Part shown: positions 41,770-50,564 of the stretch, one piece after another
Layout: the number at the start of each line of letters is the position of its first letter
Position numbering within the stretch: position 1 is the stretch's first letter
NCBI GenBank assembly: GCA_949296915.1
Contig: CASFPX010000012.1
Coordinates: 14,707 to 78,706 of the forward strand
Direction: 5' to 3'
DNA from: Onthovicinus sp900555545
Lineage (GTDB): Bacteria; Bacillota; Clostridia; Oscillospirales; Acutalibacteraceae
DNA: 64,000 nucleotides
Translations under genes and position numbers: made by a program
Notes under the pieces: model-generated
What the model was told of the DNA's origin: nothing
The model's input: the letters and a program-made list of their open reading frames with translations, nothing else
Database searches by the model: none

Positions 41770-42270
41770 TCAAAAATCTGCATCAAGAAGAATGTCGTCT
41801 GGCAAAGCATCGATGTCAAGATTTCTACCCTCGACGGTAGAAACTAAAAAGTTTTTAATGTTTTCCATTGACTCTATTGGTGTGTCTCCAATTAATTCTA
41901 CAAGTTTAGTGATCCCAAAATTTGCAAATTGTGTTAAGAAGTCAACTTTTTTAAATTCTGTCTTCTCTCCAAAAGCCAGTTCTAGACGCTTCTCTTCTGT
42001 AAGGTGTTCCGTTGTTGTAGAGAGAATAGCTGCCTGAAAAATGAAATCCAATTTCCCATTGTCGTTGTTTCTTATAACATTACGAGGAACACTCTTGGGT
42101 TCTTCGTTATCTTCAGAAGGTTTTTCAATTCTTTGATCATACATTACACCTATTGTCAATGCAAGAATATATAACATGTAGTGTGTTCTCGTTTTAAAGA
42201 TAGGCGCCAAATCTTCAATAGCTCTATTCCAAGCTGTGCCACGAAGATAAATATCAGTTGTTAATTCCAT
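41770..42270 (-). CDS. Unknown protein of the dnd-linked module, 166 residues
   Basis: I do not recognise this protein. It begins MELTTDIYLRGTAWNRAIED, contains a hydrophobic helix at ~residues 28-46 (HYMLYILALTIGVMYD), a charged linker and a C-terminal KKVDFLTQFANFGITKLVEL region. A strong GAGGAGGG precedes ATG 42270, and it overlaps the upstream ATPase gene by 10 bp, so it is coexpressed with it. It is the last gene before the dndB promoter. In size and position it could play the part of a small restriction subunit such as DndG, but I see no sequence basis for that name. Confidence 0.75.
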   Translation of the reverse strand: MELTTDIYLRGTAWNRAIEDLAPIFKTRTHYMLYILALTIGVMYDQRIEKPSEDNEEPKSVPRNVIRNNDNGKLDFIFQAAILSTTTEHLTEEKRLELAFGEKTEFKKVDFLTQFANFGITKLVELIGDTPIESMENIKNFLVSTVEGRNLDIDALPDDILLDADF

Positions 42271-44219
42271 AAGTGTCCCTCCTCTACATGAGCAATATTT
42301 TTTTCTTCGTTACTAATGATCGTCCAAACTCTTCCTATGTTATCAGCTTGGAATACTTCATGCAGGTCATCTTTCGAGAAAAGAATTACCTGTGGAGCAA
42401 ATTTAGGAATCATATTAACAACATTTTGTCTCTGATCAGGATCAAGTTTGGAAAAAGGTCCATCGAGCACGAGAGGATATTCTTTCTCAGACAAGCTTTC
42501 ATCGCTTTGAAGCATCTTAAGGATGCCGCCTATATACGCAAAGGATACTACAGCAAACTGTCCTTCAGATTTAGATTCATCATTAAAACTATCTGTAACA
42601 CGCACAGCAAATTCTGGGCTGACAGCAACATGTCTTTTGCTAGTTAGCATATTGTCAATAAGTTCTTGTATATTATCTTGCAACTTTTGACTGTAAGCCA
42701 TAGATTCGTCATCCAGTTTTTTTCTAAAATATGCAATAACTTGTTCCATAATTGATATTTTTGCTATGACTTTTTCGCTTGCAGCATTTCCACGAGTGAG
42801 ATTATCAAAATCCTTCATTTGTTTGTTACGGTAAATTTCAAATTTTTTAATTTCGGTTTCAATGTTTACAACTCGAGTTTCAAGTTCGAGGATTTCTTGT
42901 TCTGCTTGCTGTCTGGCAACAATCAAATCTTCAATATCTGGACTCTTTTTCTCATTTTCATCCAATTCTCTAATTTGATTGTCATTTTGTGCTGCTAACT
43001 CTGTGCTTTTTAGCACAGTCATAATATAATCTTCAATCCGAGCCTTATCATAGCCGCGTCCCCAATTGTTTGCTGTTTTCGTAAAATCTTGATATAAGCT
43101 TGTGAAAGACCTTGGAGGAAGCATATCGAGATAAGCCTTGATATGTTTTTTCTCTTCAGCACCAAGGGAATGCCCGCAGACACATTCGGTTGTAGAATCA
43201 GACAACAAATAATTGATTAATTTCTTTGATACCCCTTCTGGTAATTTGTTTTGTTCAATATTGAGATGAATTTTCTTTTTTGCATCTAAAACAGCCTTGG
43301 AAATCAAAAGGCGAGGAAACATATCAATTATTGCATCACCAAAATGTGATTGAGCATCTGTACTAGCCTTTAGGAAGGCATCTCTTTGATCACTTAGCTG
43401 CTTGCGTTGCCGCTCGTAATCTGCTTTCGACTTGTGGCCTCCGATTTGTTCAGAAACCTTGCAAACAATATTTTGAAGCTCTTCCTTCTTTTTTTGCGCT
43501 TCACTCAAATCTTTTTCGAATTTTTCTAGCTTTGCTTGCGCCCCTTCAATATTGGTTTTAACGGCAGAAATTTGGCTACCACTAGATATTGTTCCTTTGC
43601 TAAGATATAACTTGCCGAGAACAGTTGTTTTGAGATCTGTACGTCCAATATGAGCAATAGCAGACTCTAACACATCAAGGTCAAACATCGAATATAGAGC
43701 TTTTCTCAGTTTGCTTGCCGAATCTCTTCCTTTTACTCGCAAATCCGCAATCATGCTTTCTCCATCAAAGAAGAAATAATCAGACAAGCCAGATGGAAGA
43801 AGCTTCTCTATTGTTTCCTTGGGGTTTTCAATTCTTCTCCAGTTATAGTCAGCATCCATATGCAAAAGAGAAACATCTTCAGCTATTTTTTCAGAATCAT
43901 TGAGCCCTTTTTTGTATGTATAAATTCTTCTCAAAGAGTATTGCACACCAGCGTGCTCAAAATCAATACAGCCTTTCACTTGAAATGTATCACCAAAAGA
44001 ACATTCACTTTCATATTGAAGATTATACAAGCGGTCCGTAGTTGTTTTATTAAAATGAACTTGGCCATAAAACACCCACTGAAAAAGCTGATGAAGCGTG
44101 GTTTTACCATCACCATTTTTCCCATAAATAATGGTTACCTTCCCGTCAGTAGAGCATTTAATCTCGCCAGGATCTCTAAAGTTTCTAAAATTTTCAAATT
44201 CGATTCTACTTATTTTCAT
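42261..44219 (-). CDS. Second DndD-like ABC/SMC ATPase
   Basis: The 652-residue protein starts MKISRIEFENFRNFRDPGEI and has Walker A YGKNGDGKTTLHQ (~residues 31-43). LSDYFFFDGESMIADLRVKG, near residue 145, echoes the YFFDGERI motif of DndD. Coiled-coil arms flank a CVCGHSLGAEEK hook-like turn near 345, followed by a second coiled coil, SEGQFAVVSFAYIGG as the signature region and PLVLDGPFSKLDPDQR as Walker B (~590). It is a RecF/SMC-type DNA ATPase distinct from the DndD at 37147. It overlaps neighbours on both sides (14 and 10 bp). It may be the motor of the restriction module, which is inference. Confidence 0.82.
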   Translation of the reverse strand: MKISRIEFENFRNFRDPGEIKCSTDGKVTIIYGKNGDGKTTLHQLFQWVFYGQVHFNKTTTDRLYNLQYESECSFGDTFQVKGCIDFEHAGVQYSLRRIYTYKKGLNDSEKIAEDVSLLHMDADYNWRRIENPKETIEKLLPSGLSDYFFFDGESMIADLRVKGRDSASKLRKALYSMFDLDVLESAIAHIGRTDLKTTVLGKLYLSKGTISSGSQISAVKTNIEGAQAKLEKFEKDLSEAQKKKEELQNIVCKVSEQIGGHKSKADYERQRKQLSDQRDAFLKASTDAQSHFGDAIIDMFPRLLISKAVLDAKKKIHLNIEQNKLPEGVSKKLINYLLSDSTTECVCGHSLGAEEKKHIKAYLDMLPPRSFTSLYQDFTKTANNWGRGYDKARIEDYIMTVLKSTELAAQNDNQIRELDENEKKSPDIEDLIVARQQAEQEILELETRVVNIETEIKKFEIYRNKQMKDFDNLTRGNAASEKVIAKISIMEQVIAYFRKKLDDESMAYSQKLQDNIQELIDNMLTSKRHVAVSPEFAVRVTDSFNDESKSEGQFAVVSFAYIGGILKMLQSDESLSEKEYPLVLDGPFSKLDPDQRQNVVNMIPKFAPQVILFSKDDLHEVFQADNIGRVWTIISNEEKNIAHVEEGHLWN

Positions 44220-44367
44220 CGGTTGTTACACGCTCCAATTCGTCCAAAATCGATTTTACAACATCATTTCTAGCCTGAGTATCTGCGCTCATTTTATTAA
44301 ATTGCAGTTCCCGTTCTTTCTTTTCAATAAAAGAAATTATATCAGTCACTATTTCTTTTTCATTCAT
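44206..44367 (-). CDS. 53-residue helical protein overlapping both neighbours
   Basis: This very small protein (MNEKEIVTDIISFIEKKERE, LQFNKMSADTQARNDVVKSI, LDELERVTTDENK) has GGAGG at good spacing from ATG 44367. It overlaps the helicase gene by 8 bp and the ATPase gene by 14 bp. That packing implies a translated and stoichiometric component rather than chance. It is predicted to be all helical and acidic-basic patterned. No family is known to me. An ORF start further upstream (44427) lacks support. Confidence 0.7.
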   Translation of the reverse strand: MNEKEIVTDIISFIEKKERELQFNKMSADTQARNDVVKSILDELERVTTDENK

Positions 44368-46414
44368 CTGTAATGTCCTCCATTTCATCATAATCATATA
44401 CTTCAATATCTTCATCAGAAAGGCCATAAGAAATAAGATGACTATTTAAATCACTTTCAAGCTCGTCCCAATTTAATGCAAGATGCGCATATTCTCTAAA
44501 TCTACGAAGCTCGATTTTAGCCCAACCCTGCATGTCATAATTAGGTAAAACTATGACATCATAGATATTTGCATATTTCTTATCACCATATGTACGGAGA
44601 ATTCGGCCTCTCCGTTGCACGAACTCACGATAGTCATCATTACTTGACAAAATCAAAGCACTTTTAATGGACGGTATATTAATGCCTTCATCTAGGCAAC
44701 GAATAGCTGCTAATGCTGATATTTCCTGTTTATTAAAGGCATCAACTAATTCCATTCGATCTGCCATATTTTCTTTAGCGGTGAATTGACTTGCTTTGAA
44801 TCCGTGCTTATTGAGCACACGTTTTATGGATTGAATATGACGAAGCTCTTCACCTGTTTGTTCATCAAATAATTTTCCATCACCGCAGTATACAACAACA
44901 TGATCTTTTTCTTCAATTCGATTAATGATTTCATCTATCTTATGTTTTTTCTCTTCAGACATAGAAATAATACGCAGTCTGTTTCTCAAAGACTTAACTA
45001 GAAGATCTGGGTTAATGCATCTATCATTTTTGAAACACGATAGGATTTTTTGTGTGTAATATTTGAACTTATTTTCTTCTTCTTCGGTTGCTTGCACATA
45101 GATTGGATAATAGTTATATGGCACTAAAAAACCTTTTTCAAGCGCGACTTCAATTGGAAGATTAAACACTTGGCCGCCAAACCAATTCATCAATTCTTTA
45201 CCCTTCTGAGCAGATGTACCGCTATAAGGCGTAGCACTTAAACCCAACATATAGCTATATGTTTCTTTTAGCGTATCTGGATGATCGGTAAATCTGTGTG
45301 CTTCATCAACTATAAGCAATTTTTTCTCGGTTGATTTATTTATTGCCTTAATAAAGCGCTGCATTTTAAATGATGCAATAGTCGATATTATGATAATTTG
45401 ATTGCTAGGATTATATTGTTTACGAATGATTTCTTGAGAAATCTGGGATTCCCAAGTCGGATTTTCTGATGAAACTAGGATTATCTTTGCATTTGGAAAG
45501 GCTTTTTCAACATCGTCTGCCCACTGTTTAACCAAATGTTTATACGGAGCACAAATGACAATCATGGCTTGATTTTCATTTATAAGTTTTTTAGCAGCGA
45601 AAATAGCTGTCCATGTTTTGCCAGTACCAGTTGCCATAACAAAAAATCCGTGATAGCCATTATTTACCCAAGCAGAAATAGCCTCTTCTTGATAGTCACG
45701 CAGTTTTATTGGAGCACTAGAAGTATTAGATATTCCTGTGTGCTTTCTGCTATCTATTACCATGAGAATATTGGCTTTTGCTGAATCTTTGTAGTTATAA
45801 ACATTTACAAACGGATTTGTACCCTCCCACAGAGATTCAAATTCTTTGCATTCGTCCTCAATGCTTGTAGTGTCTGATGGCACCCAGCTTTTCACCACTC
45901 GAATTTTTTCATAATTGTTTTTATATCCACTTAGGCTTTCGTTGGCGGAGCCGTAAAAAACAACAGTATTGCCATCAAAATCTTCAAGAATACCTAGTTT
46001 GTCGTGATAAATACCGGAGGTTCGTGTTACTGCAATTTTAATATCTAAGGTGCCATTAGCAATAAGAGCTGCTAATAGTTGTAGTTTAGAATCATCAAAT
46101 ATTTCGATTTCACGCATAAAATCTCGAGAAAAAGCTAATTTGATAATTTCATCACGCTTTTGGTATCCAATATTAATTGCTTCAATATCTTCATTACTCA
46201 GTTGTGGACTTGCTATAATTTCAATTTTTCCACCATTGCGTGATAAAGCTACAATACCGTCAATGATTGGACCAAAAACACCCGAAGAAAAAAATCCGAC
46301 GCTTCGTCTATATGTTTTGGCCTGTTTAAGCATTGGAACAAGAAATGACTTTGCGATATTTTCTTCTCCACAGCTAATATAACTCCGTTTTATGTTCAAA
46401 TCCTTATAACTCAT
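44360..46414 (-). CDS. SF2 helicase with N-terminal phospholipase D-like domain
   Basis: The 684-residue protein has a PLD-type N-terminal domain (~1-210) with an HxK motif, IYHDKLGILEDFDGNTVVFY, then GSANES. The DEAD/DEAH-like SF2 helicase follows: Walker A FVMATGTGKTWTAI (~262-275), LLIVDEAHRFTDH (DEAH box), GLSATPYSGTSA (motif III), and RCLDEGINIPSIK and VQRRGRILRTYG (motifs V/VI). It resembles the R-subunit-like helicases of type III, DISARM-like and phosphorothioate-linked systems. ATG 46414 has GGAGG before it and overlaps the upstream gene by 11 bp. The PLD half could be a nuclease or a DNA-end sensor. Confidence 0.87.
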   Translation of the reverse strand: MSYKDLNIKRSYISCGEENIAKSFLVPMLKQAKTYRRSVGFFSSGVFGPIIDGIVALSRNGGKIEIIASPQLSNEDIEAINIGYQKRDEIIKLAFSRDFMREIEIFDDSKLQLLAALIANGTLDIKIAVTRTSGIYHDKLGILEDFDGNTVVFYGSANESLSGYKNNYEKIRVVKSWVPSDTTSIEDECKEFESLWEGTNPFVNVYNYKDSAKANILMVIDSRKHTGISNTSSAPIKLRDYQEEAISAWVNNGYHGFFVMATGTGKTWTAIFAAKKLINENQAMIVICAPYKHLVKQWADDVEKAFPNAKIILVSSENPTWESQISQEIIRKQYNPSNQIIIISTIASFKMQRFIKAINKSTEKKLLIVDEAHRFTDHPDTLKETYSYMLGLSATPYSGTSAQKGKELMNWFGGQVFNLPIEVALEKGFLVPYNYYPIYVQATEEEENKFKYYTQKILSCFKNDRCINPDLLVKSLRNRLRIISMSEEKKHKIDEIINRIEEKDHVVVYCGDGKLFDEQTGEELRHIQSIKRVLNKHGFKASQFTAKENMADRMELVDAFNKQEISALAAIRCLDEGINIPSIKSALILSSNDDYREFVQRRGRILRTYGDKKYANIYDVIVLPNYDMQGWAKIELRRFREYAHLALNWDELESDLNSHLISYGLSDEDIEVYDYDEMEDITDE

Positions 46415-49070
46415 ATTTTTCCTCCAAGATATCATCCGCAAGAATGTCTTCCAAAAGGGAATCTATATCATCGAGATTATCAATCTTAACGAGATTATCC
46501 TTGTTAGGCACAACATCAGCAAATGTCACTGTGTCCATCTTTCCAACCGGAGCAACCAACGGAACCGCCATTCTGAATTGGTTTGAGGAAGTAGACACAG
46601 ATACTTTGCGGCCCCATTTATTTAGCGTACTATAAAGGAGCCAGTCCGTCCACGAAACATTAATTTGGGGAAATTGATCCCATATCTGAAGTTTAAAAAT
46701 TGGAGTTGTCGTTGCAATTTCATCAGCAACTAATTTATCGATAGTTTCTGCCATCTCTTTTGTTATTCCAATAGATTCAATTTTCATCATTGTTGCTGCG
46801 TTGATCAATAAGTATTCGTCATTACACTCATTAATAAGCTCCAATATTGATTGAATTTGATATCGATTTTCTTTTGCAAATTCACTTATTTCAGAAACTT
46901 CGAATTCATCAGCACTATAAATCAAGTCATGCAAACGCTCAGCAGGTCGACCAATATTAATGCCATTTTTTGCGATATACGGTCTAGAAAATTGGAATTT
47001 ATCGTTATATAGATATTCTAATATGCTGAAAGTACTGTATGGGTATAAGGATGCATTTCTTTTCAAAATCTCCGGTTTTTCGCGGTTGATAATCTCATAT
47101 ATATCCTTACTATGGTGAGCTTGTCCATCATCCAATAAATTGCACAATAAGTCGTATAGATAGCTTTTTTCAGATTCTGATAGTCTAAGATGACTGGCGT
47201 GTAAATACTCACCGAAGTAATTGAGAACATTTGAATCGCTAATTGCAAAGCTGATTACTATATCAGTTACCCCAGGAAATTCTTTCTGTACCATTGCTTT
47301 GGAGATCGGATATTCAAATTGCTTGATAAATTCAACAATGGAGGAATAAACCGAAGTAATATTTGGGTCTTTGGAGATATAGTCTCTGCTGAAAGTGAAC
47401 TCTTCTGAAAACAGCTCACGAAGTACACCCTGTAAGTAATACTTGTTGTTGATACCAGCCTCTGCAAGCTCGTCTTCAAAAACACTAAAAAGCGTATTTG
47501 TCAGCAAAATGGGACTATTACAATCAATAATATATTTGTGAATCCGATTGGATAAATCCTTAGAAATATACTGCTTTTGCTTGAGTTTATAAATACCTCG
47601 TCCGCACAATATGCAGGTACTAGCAATCCGAGCTGATAAAGCCCTATTGTTTTGTGGTAATTCGATATCACCATATTCGAAAGCAACGAGTTCTCTGAAT
47701 TTTTTTATTTCATCTGCATCGTATACTTTTAGACCATCAGGATAGTATTTTTCAAGAATCTTTTCATAGATAGATGCCAGCGAAAGCCTATGGCGATGAT
47801 ATAAAGTACCAGTCAACCTATACGCATTCAAAAAGGCTTTTTCTAGCATCTCTGTCGGAATATCCTCGTCTTCGTTTGCGTCTTTTAGAATTTCCGGAAG
47901 TTTATCGGCTCGCACTACATCTGGCAAGTTTTCTACATATTGAGTTACTTGATCCTGAATAGAATTATTTCCAATTACGAATAGATCTAGTTGTCGGTCA
48001 TAGGTATAGTTTGTATTGTCATAGGTGCTTAATAGAAAAATAAGTTCTTGGACATCTTGTCCGCAGTATTCCTCGACCTCAAGCGGTGTCAATACAGTAT
48101 CTCCATTCCGTTCCGCTGAAATCTTAGATATGATGCGAATACGACTACAATAATGCGCAAATGCTCTCTTTGTTTTAGCCTCGATTTGACGAACACGTTC
48201 TCTGGTTATGCCTAGTTCTAAACCTATTTGCTCTAATGTCTTTTTTCTGGCACGGCCTTGAATTACGAAGCGATTTCTATCGTTTTTATAGATATTTGCA
48301 AATAAATCTTCTATTTCAGCACGAAGGTTAAAATTACACCACTTTAAGAATTTCGCAAATAACAAATAAACTTTATCTGTTTCAAAAGTTGATGCGGTAG
48401 CCATTTCCATAATGGTCGTATTTTCTGAGCTACATAAATCCATCAAGGCGTTTCTTTCGTTATCATTTAAAGTAAATGCATTTATGTAAGGAAAAGCTCT
48501 GTTAGTTTTGCGTTCTTTAGGAAGTTTCTCTGCTAATTTTCTGACTACAAAGCATCGCTGCATTTCGTTTTCAAAAGTGTTCAACATATTTATTATTGGA
48601 AGTATCTTTTCTGGAGACATTATGCAATCGAAGGAAAGATCCTCTCCTAGCAGATTAAATGTCTCTTTGAGCATAATAAGAGTTTCATTTTCTGAATCGG
48701 ATAGATTAAGCTTATCAGAAAAGGAAAAGTCTCCTAATGCGATAAATTTATAATACGGGCGAAAAGCAGAGAGACAGTGGCCATTCTTTTTGCTCTTTGG
48801 TAAAGATTTTATGTTTTTATCAGTAAGCTTGGAGCAAAAGTTTTCAACTTCATCTAGACAAGTACGACCAAATCCTTTTAATTCTAATAATGATTGAGGA
48901 GTTGAATTCAATAGGGATTCTAATGTTGATATGCCGTTGCTCGTAAAACAATTAATAGCACGAACTGATAGGGAAAGAGAACGCACTGGCGTATTAACAT
49001 ATTCTTTTGATTTTATGCTAAATTTCTCAGCAAAGGATATATTCAATTGAGATTCATTTTGTTTTTGCAT
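46404..49070 (-). CDS. Large protein joining RpoA alpha-CTD-like and sigma region 4-like domains
   Basis: The 888-residue protein has, at ~27-82, a copy of the RNA polymerase alpha C-terminal domain: TPVRSLSLSVRAINCFTSNG, ISTLESLLNSTPQSLLELKG and FGRTCLDEVENF. Near 255-308 lies a sigma-70 region 4-like HTH, KKTLEQIGLELGITRERVRQ followed by IEAKTKRAFAHY. The C-terminal ~580 residues are helical repeats without a family I recognise, and they contain no nuclease motif that I can see. The combination suggests a transcription-linked sensor or a DNA-binding scaffold. It starts at ATG 49070 with AGGGGATT upstream, 77 bp after the Mrr gene, and overlaps the helicase gene. Confidence 0.82.
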   Translation of the reverse strand: MQKQNESQLNISFAEKFSIKSKEYVNTPVRSLSLSVRAINCFTSNGISTLESLLNSTPQSLLELKGFGRTCLDEVENFCSKLTDKNIKSLPKSKKNGHCLSAFRPYYKFIALGDFSFSDKLNLSDSENETLIMLKETFNLLGEDLSFDCIMSPEKILPIINMLNTFENEMQRCFVVRKLAEKLPKERKTNRAFPYINAFTLNDNERNALMDLCSSENTTIMEMATASTFETDKVYLLFAKFLKWCNFNLRAEIEDLFANIYKNDRNRFVIQGRARKKTLEQIGLELGITRERVRQIEAKTKRAFAHYCSRIRIISKISAERNGDTVLTPLEVEEYCGQDVQELIFLLSTYDNTNYTYDRQLDLFVIGNNSIQDQVTQYVENLPDVVRADKLPEILKDANEDEDIPTEMLEKAFLNAYRLTGTLYHRHRLSLASIYEKILEKYYPDGLKVYDADEIKKFRELVAFEYGDIELPQNNRALSARIASTCILCGRGIYKLKQKQYISKDLSNRIHKYIIDCNSPILLTNTLFSVFEDELAEAGINNKYYLQGVLRELFSEEFTFSRDYISKDPNITSVYSSIVEFIKQFEYPISKAMVQKEFPGVTDIVISFAISDSNVLNYFGEYLHASHLRLSESEKSYLYDLLCNLLDDGQAHHSKDIYEIINREKPEILKRNASLYPYSTFSILEYLYNDKFQFSRPYIAKNGINIGRPAERLHDLIYSADEFEVSEISEFAKENRYQIQSILELINECNDEYLLINAATMMKIESIGITKEMAETIDKLVADEIATTTPIFKLQIWDQFPQINVSWTDWLLYSTLNKWGRKVSVSTSSNQFRMAVPLVAPVGKMDTVTFADVVPNKDNLVKIDNLDDIDSLLEDILADDILEEKYEL

Positions 49071-49147
49071 AATACCAAATCCCCTGAAGATAGATTTATT
49101 CCTAACGATAATGTCTAGTGACTTATTAAATCATATATTGGTAGTGT

Positions 49148-49969
49148 TCATTCTTTGAAATAATCGGAGTTGATTTTATATATATTAAATGTTTTCACAC
49201 TCTCAACTCCTATTCCGTATTTGACCATATAATCCGCTAACATACTCCCATCTATTAATTTGATGCTTTTTTGTTGCTGTTGGGTTCCAAATATGTACGC
49301 CTCTTTGGTATAAGAGGATGTAGTAATAAACACACCTTTTTGAATATGACCCATTGCACCAATAAACGCTTGTAATTCCTTACGCCCTACTTTATTGGTG
49401 TTTAAATAACGCTTTGCCTGAATGTATATAAGATCGAGTCCTAATTTGTCTTCGCTAATTATTCCATCAATGCCATTGTCGTGTGATCCGCCGGTTACTA
49501 TACCGGAGTTATCGTCATATCCATAACCCATTTTCAGTAAAAGCTCAACTACAAGTTGCTCAAAAAAATCAGGGTGGTTCGACATTATATTATCCAGCAA
49601 TTGTTGTTTGATTTGTTGTAAATGTTCATCGATAGCATTTGCTATTTTTTCCTCTGGCAAAGACTCAGAGTGGTCATCCAATATTCTCTTTGATGGAGTA
49701 GTCTTTTTTTCGGAAATGTTATCATTTGCAATGGTGAATTTAAGCTTTTTCCCTTCCTTACCTGCGATCGCAAAATGTTTTACAGGATATGCAGTAGGAA
49801 AATCAAGTCCTAAACAATGTCTCCTAATTTCGCCATTAACAACTCCAACTGGGTTTTTAGCTCCAAATTGGTATAAGTTACGCTCAATAATTTTTTGATA
49901 TATTTCTGACGAAGACAAGCCATTTGGCTCATATTTCAAAACTTCTTTTATTGCTTCTATTATTGTCAT
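49148..49969 (-). CDS. Mrr-type restriction endonuclease with HARE-HTH
   Basis: The 273-residue protein has an N-terminal HARE/Mrr_N-type winged helix (MTIIEAIKEVLKYEPNGLSS, SEIYQKIIERNLYQFGAKNP) and a C-terminal Mrr catalytic domain at ~130-240. The domain includes FFEQLVVELLLKMGYG, NGIDGIISEDKLGLDLIYIQ and AKRY, which supply the (D/E)xK core in the form D-x(n)-QAK. Mrr-family enzymes cut modified DNA. It stands first in the minus-strand series leading to the dnd genes. It could be the nuclease of the module or a modification-dependent restriction enzyme. Its coupling to the dnd genes is inferred. Confidence 0.88.
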   Translation of the reverse strand: MTIIEAIKEVLKYEPNGLSSSEIYQKIIERNLYQFGAKNPVGVVNGEIRRHCLGLDFPTAYPVKHFAIAGKEGKKLKFTIANDNISEKKTTPSKRILDDHSESLPEEKIANAIDEHLQQIKQQLLDNIMSNHPDFFEQLVVELLLKMGYGYDDNSGIVTGGSHDNGIDGIISEDKLGLDLIYIQAKRYLNTNKVGRKELQAFIGAMGHIQKGVFITTSSYTKEAYIFGTQQQQKSIKLIDGSMLADYMVKYGIGVESVKTFNIYKINSDYFKE

Positions 49970-50169
49970 TATACCACTCTTCTTTTAATGAAAATAAAAT
50001 TGCACTTATATAATCAAGATAGAATAACCATTGTAATAACAACCTCGGTTAAAACATCCCATATATATTTCACCGTAGTTCATGCTATCAGTCAAAGCAT
50101 TGTTCAACAGATGTTTGACTTTAATGTCCTTAATAGGTTGCATTTCATCGTCATTTGTTATTTCTCATT
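49970..50169. other. AT-rich junction between cargo and element backbone
   Basis: No gene is evident, and only a weak 68-codon frame without a ribosome binding site is present. The stretch separates AT-rich defence cargo from GC-richer backbone and probably holds the promoter of the minus-strand Mrr-led operon. Confidence 0.45.
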
Positions 50170-50364
50170 TTATAACAATCCATACATCCTGTAATAACTC
50201 AGCATCGCCTGAAGTTGCAGTTTATTGGCAAAAAGCTGACGGTAGGTGACGGTTTTCTCCTTGCCCTCGGCTTTGAGCTTCGCCATCTTTTCCGTCGTAT
50301 CGTCGTATTGCCTGAGAATGGCGGCGAGCATATCTTCAAAGGCTTTCAGTCTTTGTTCGTCCAT
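50170..50364 (-). CDS. Small backbone protein, 64 residues
   Basis: This short helical protein (MDEQRLKAFEDMLAAILRQY, DDTTEKMAKLKAEGKEKTVT, YRQLFANKLQLQAMLSYYRM, YGLL) is a type I see commonly next to excisionase-like genes on Firmicute elements and before restriction-modification cargo. Function is unknown. ATG 50364 has GGAG at six bases, better than the ATG just before it. It lies 11 bp after the HTH gene and is probably coexpressed. Confidence 0.7.
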   Translation of the reverse strand: MDEQRLKAFEDMLAAILRQYDDTTEKMAKLKAEGKEKTVTYRQLFANKLQLQAMLSYYRMYGLL

Positions 50365-50375
50365 CATGTGCTCCG

Positions 50376-50564
50376 TTATTTCTCCGCCGCAACGCCGGAT
50401 TTCATCCAAGCGTCCACTTCGCTTATCTTGAATTTCCACAGCCTGCCAATTTTTGTGGCGGGCATTTCTCTTTTTTCGATCCATGCTAAAACGGTGTCTC
50501 GGCTGACGCCGAGATATTCGCAAATCTCTTTCATTGAGCACCAGCGTTCAACATTCAAATCCAT
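50376..50564 (-). CDS. Excisionase-family HTH protein
   Basis: The 62-residue protein is a single MerR/excisionase-like HTH: MDLNVERWCSMKEICEYLGV, SRDTVLAWIEKREMPATKIG, RLWKFKISEVDAWMKSGVAA. This is the textbook helix-turn-helix plus wing form used by Xis proteins. Its pairing with the 64-residue helical protein is common at the boundary of defence cargo. It could control the cargo rather than the element, since a second and third excisionase-like protein are encoded at 31215 and 51831. Confidence 0.82.
   Translation of the reverse strand: MDLNVERWCSMKEICEYLGVSRDTVLAWIEKREMPATKIGRLWKFKISEVDAWMKSGVAAEK

Noticed and set aside
35977..49969. Presence of dndFGH or dndA
   Set aside because: No HerA-like DndH/DptH, DptF- or DptG-like, or cysteine desulfurase sequence could be found. 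The upstream genes have different domains.
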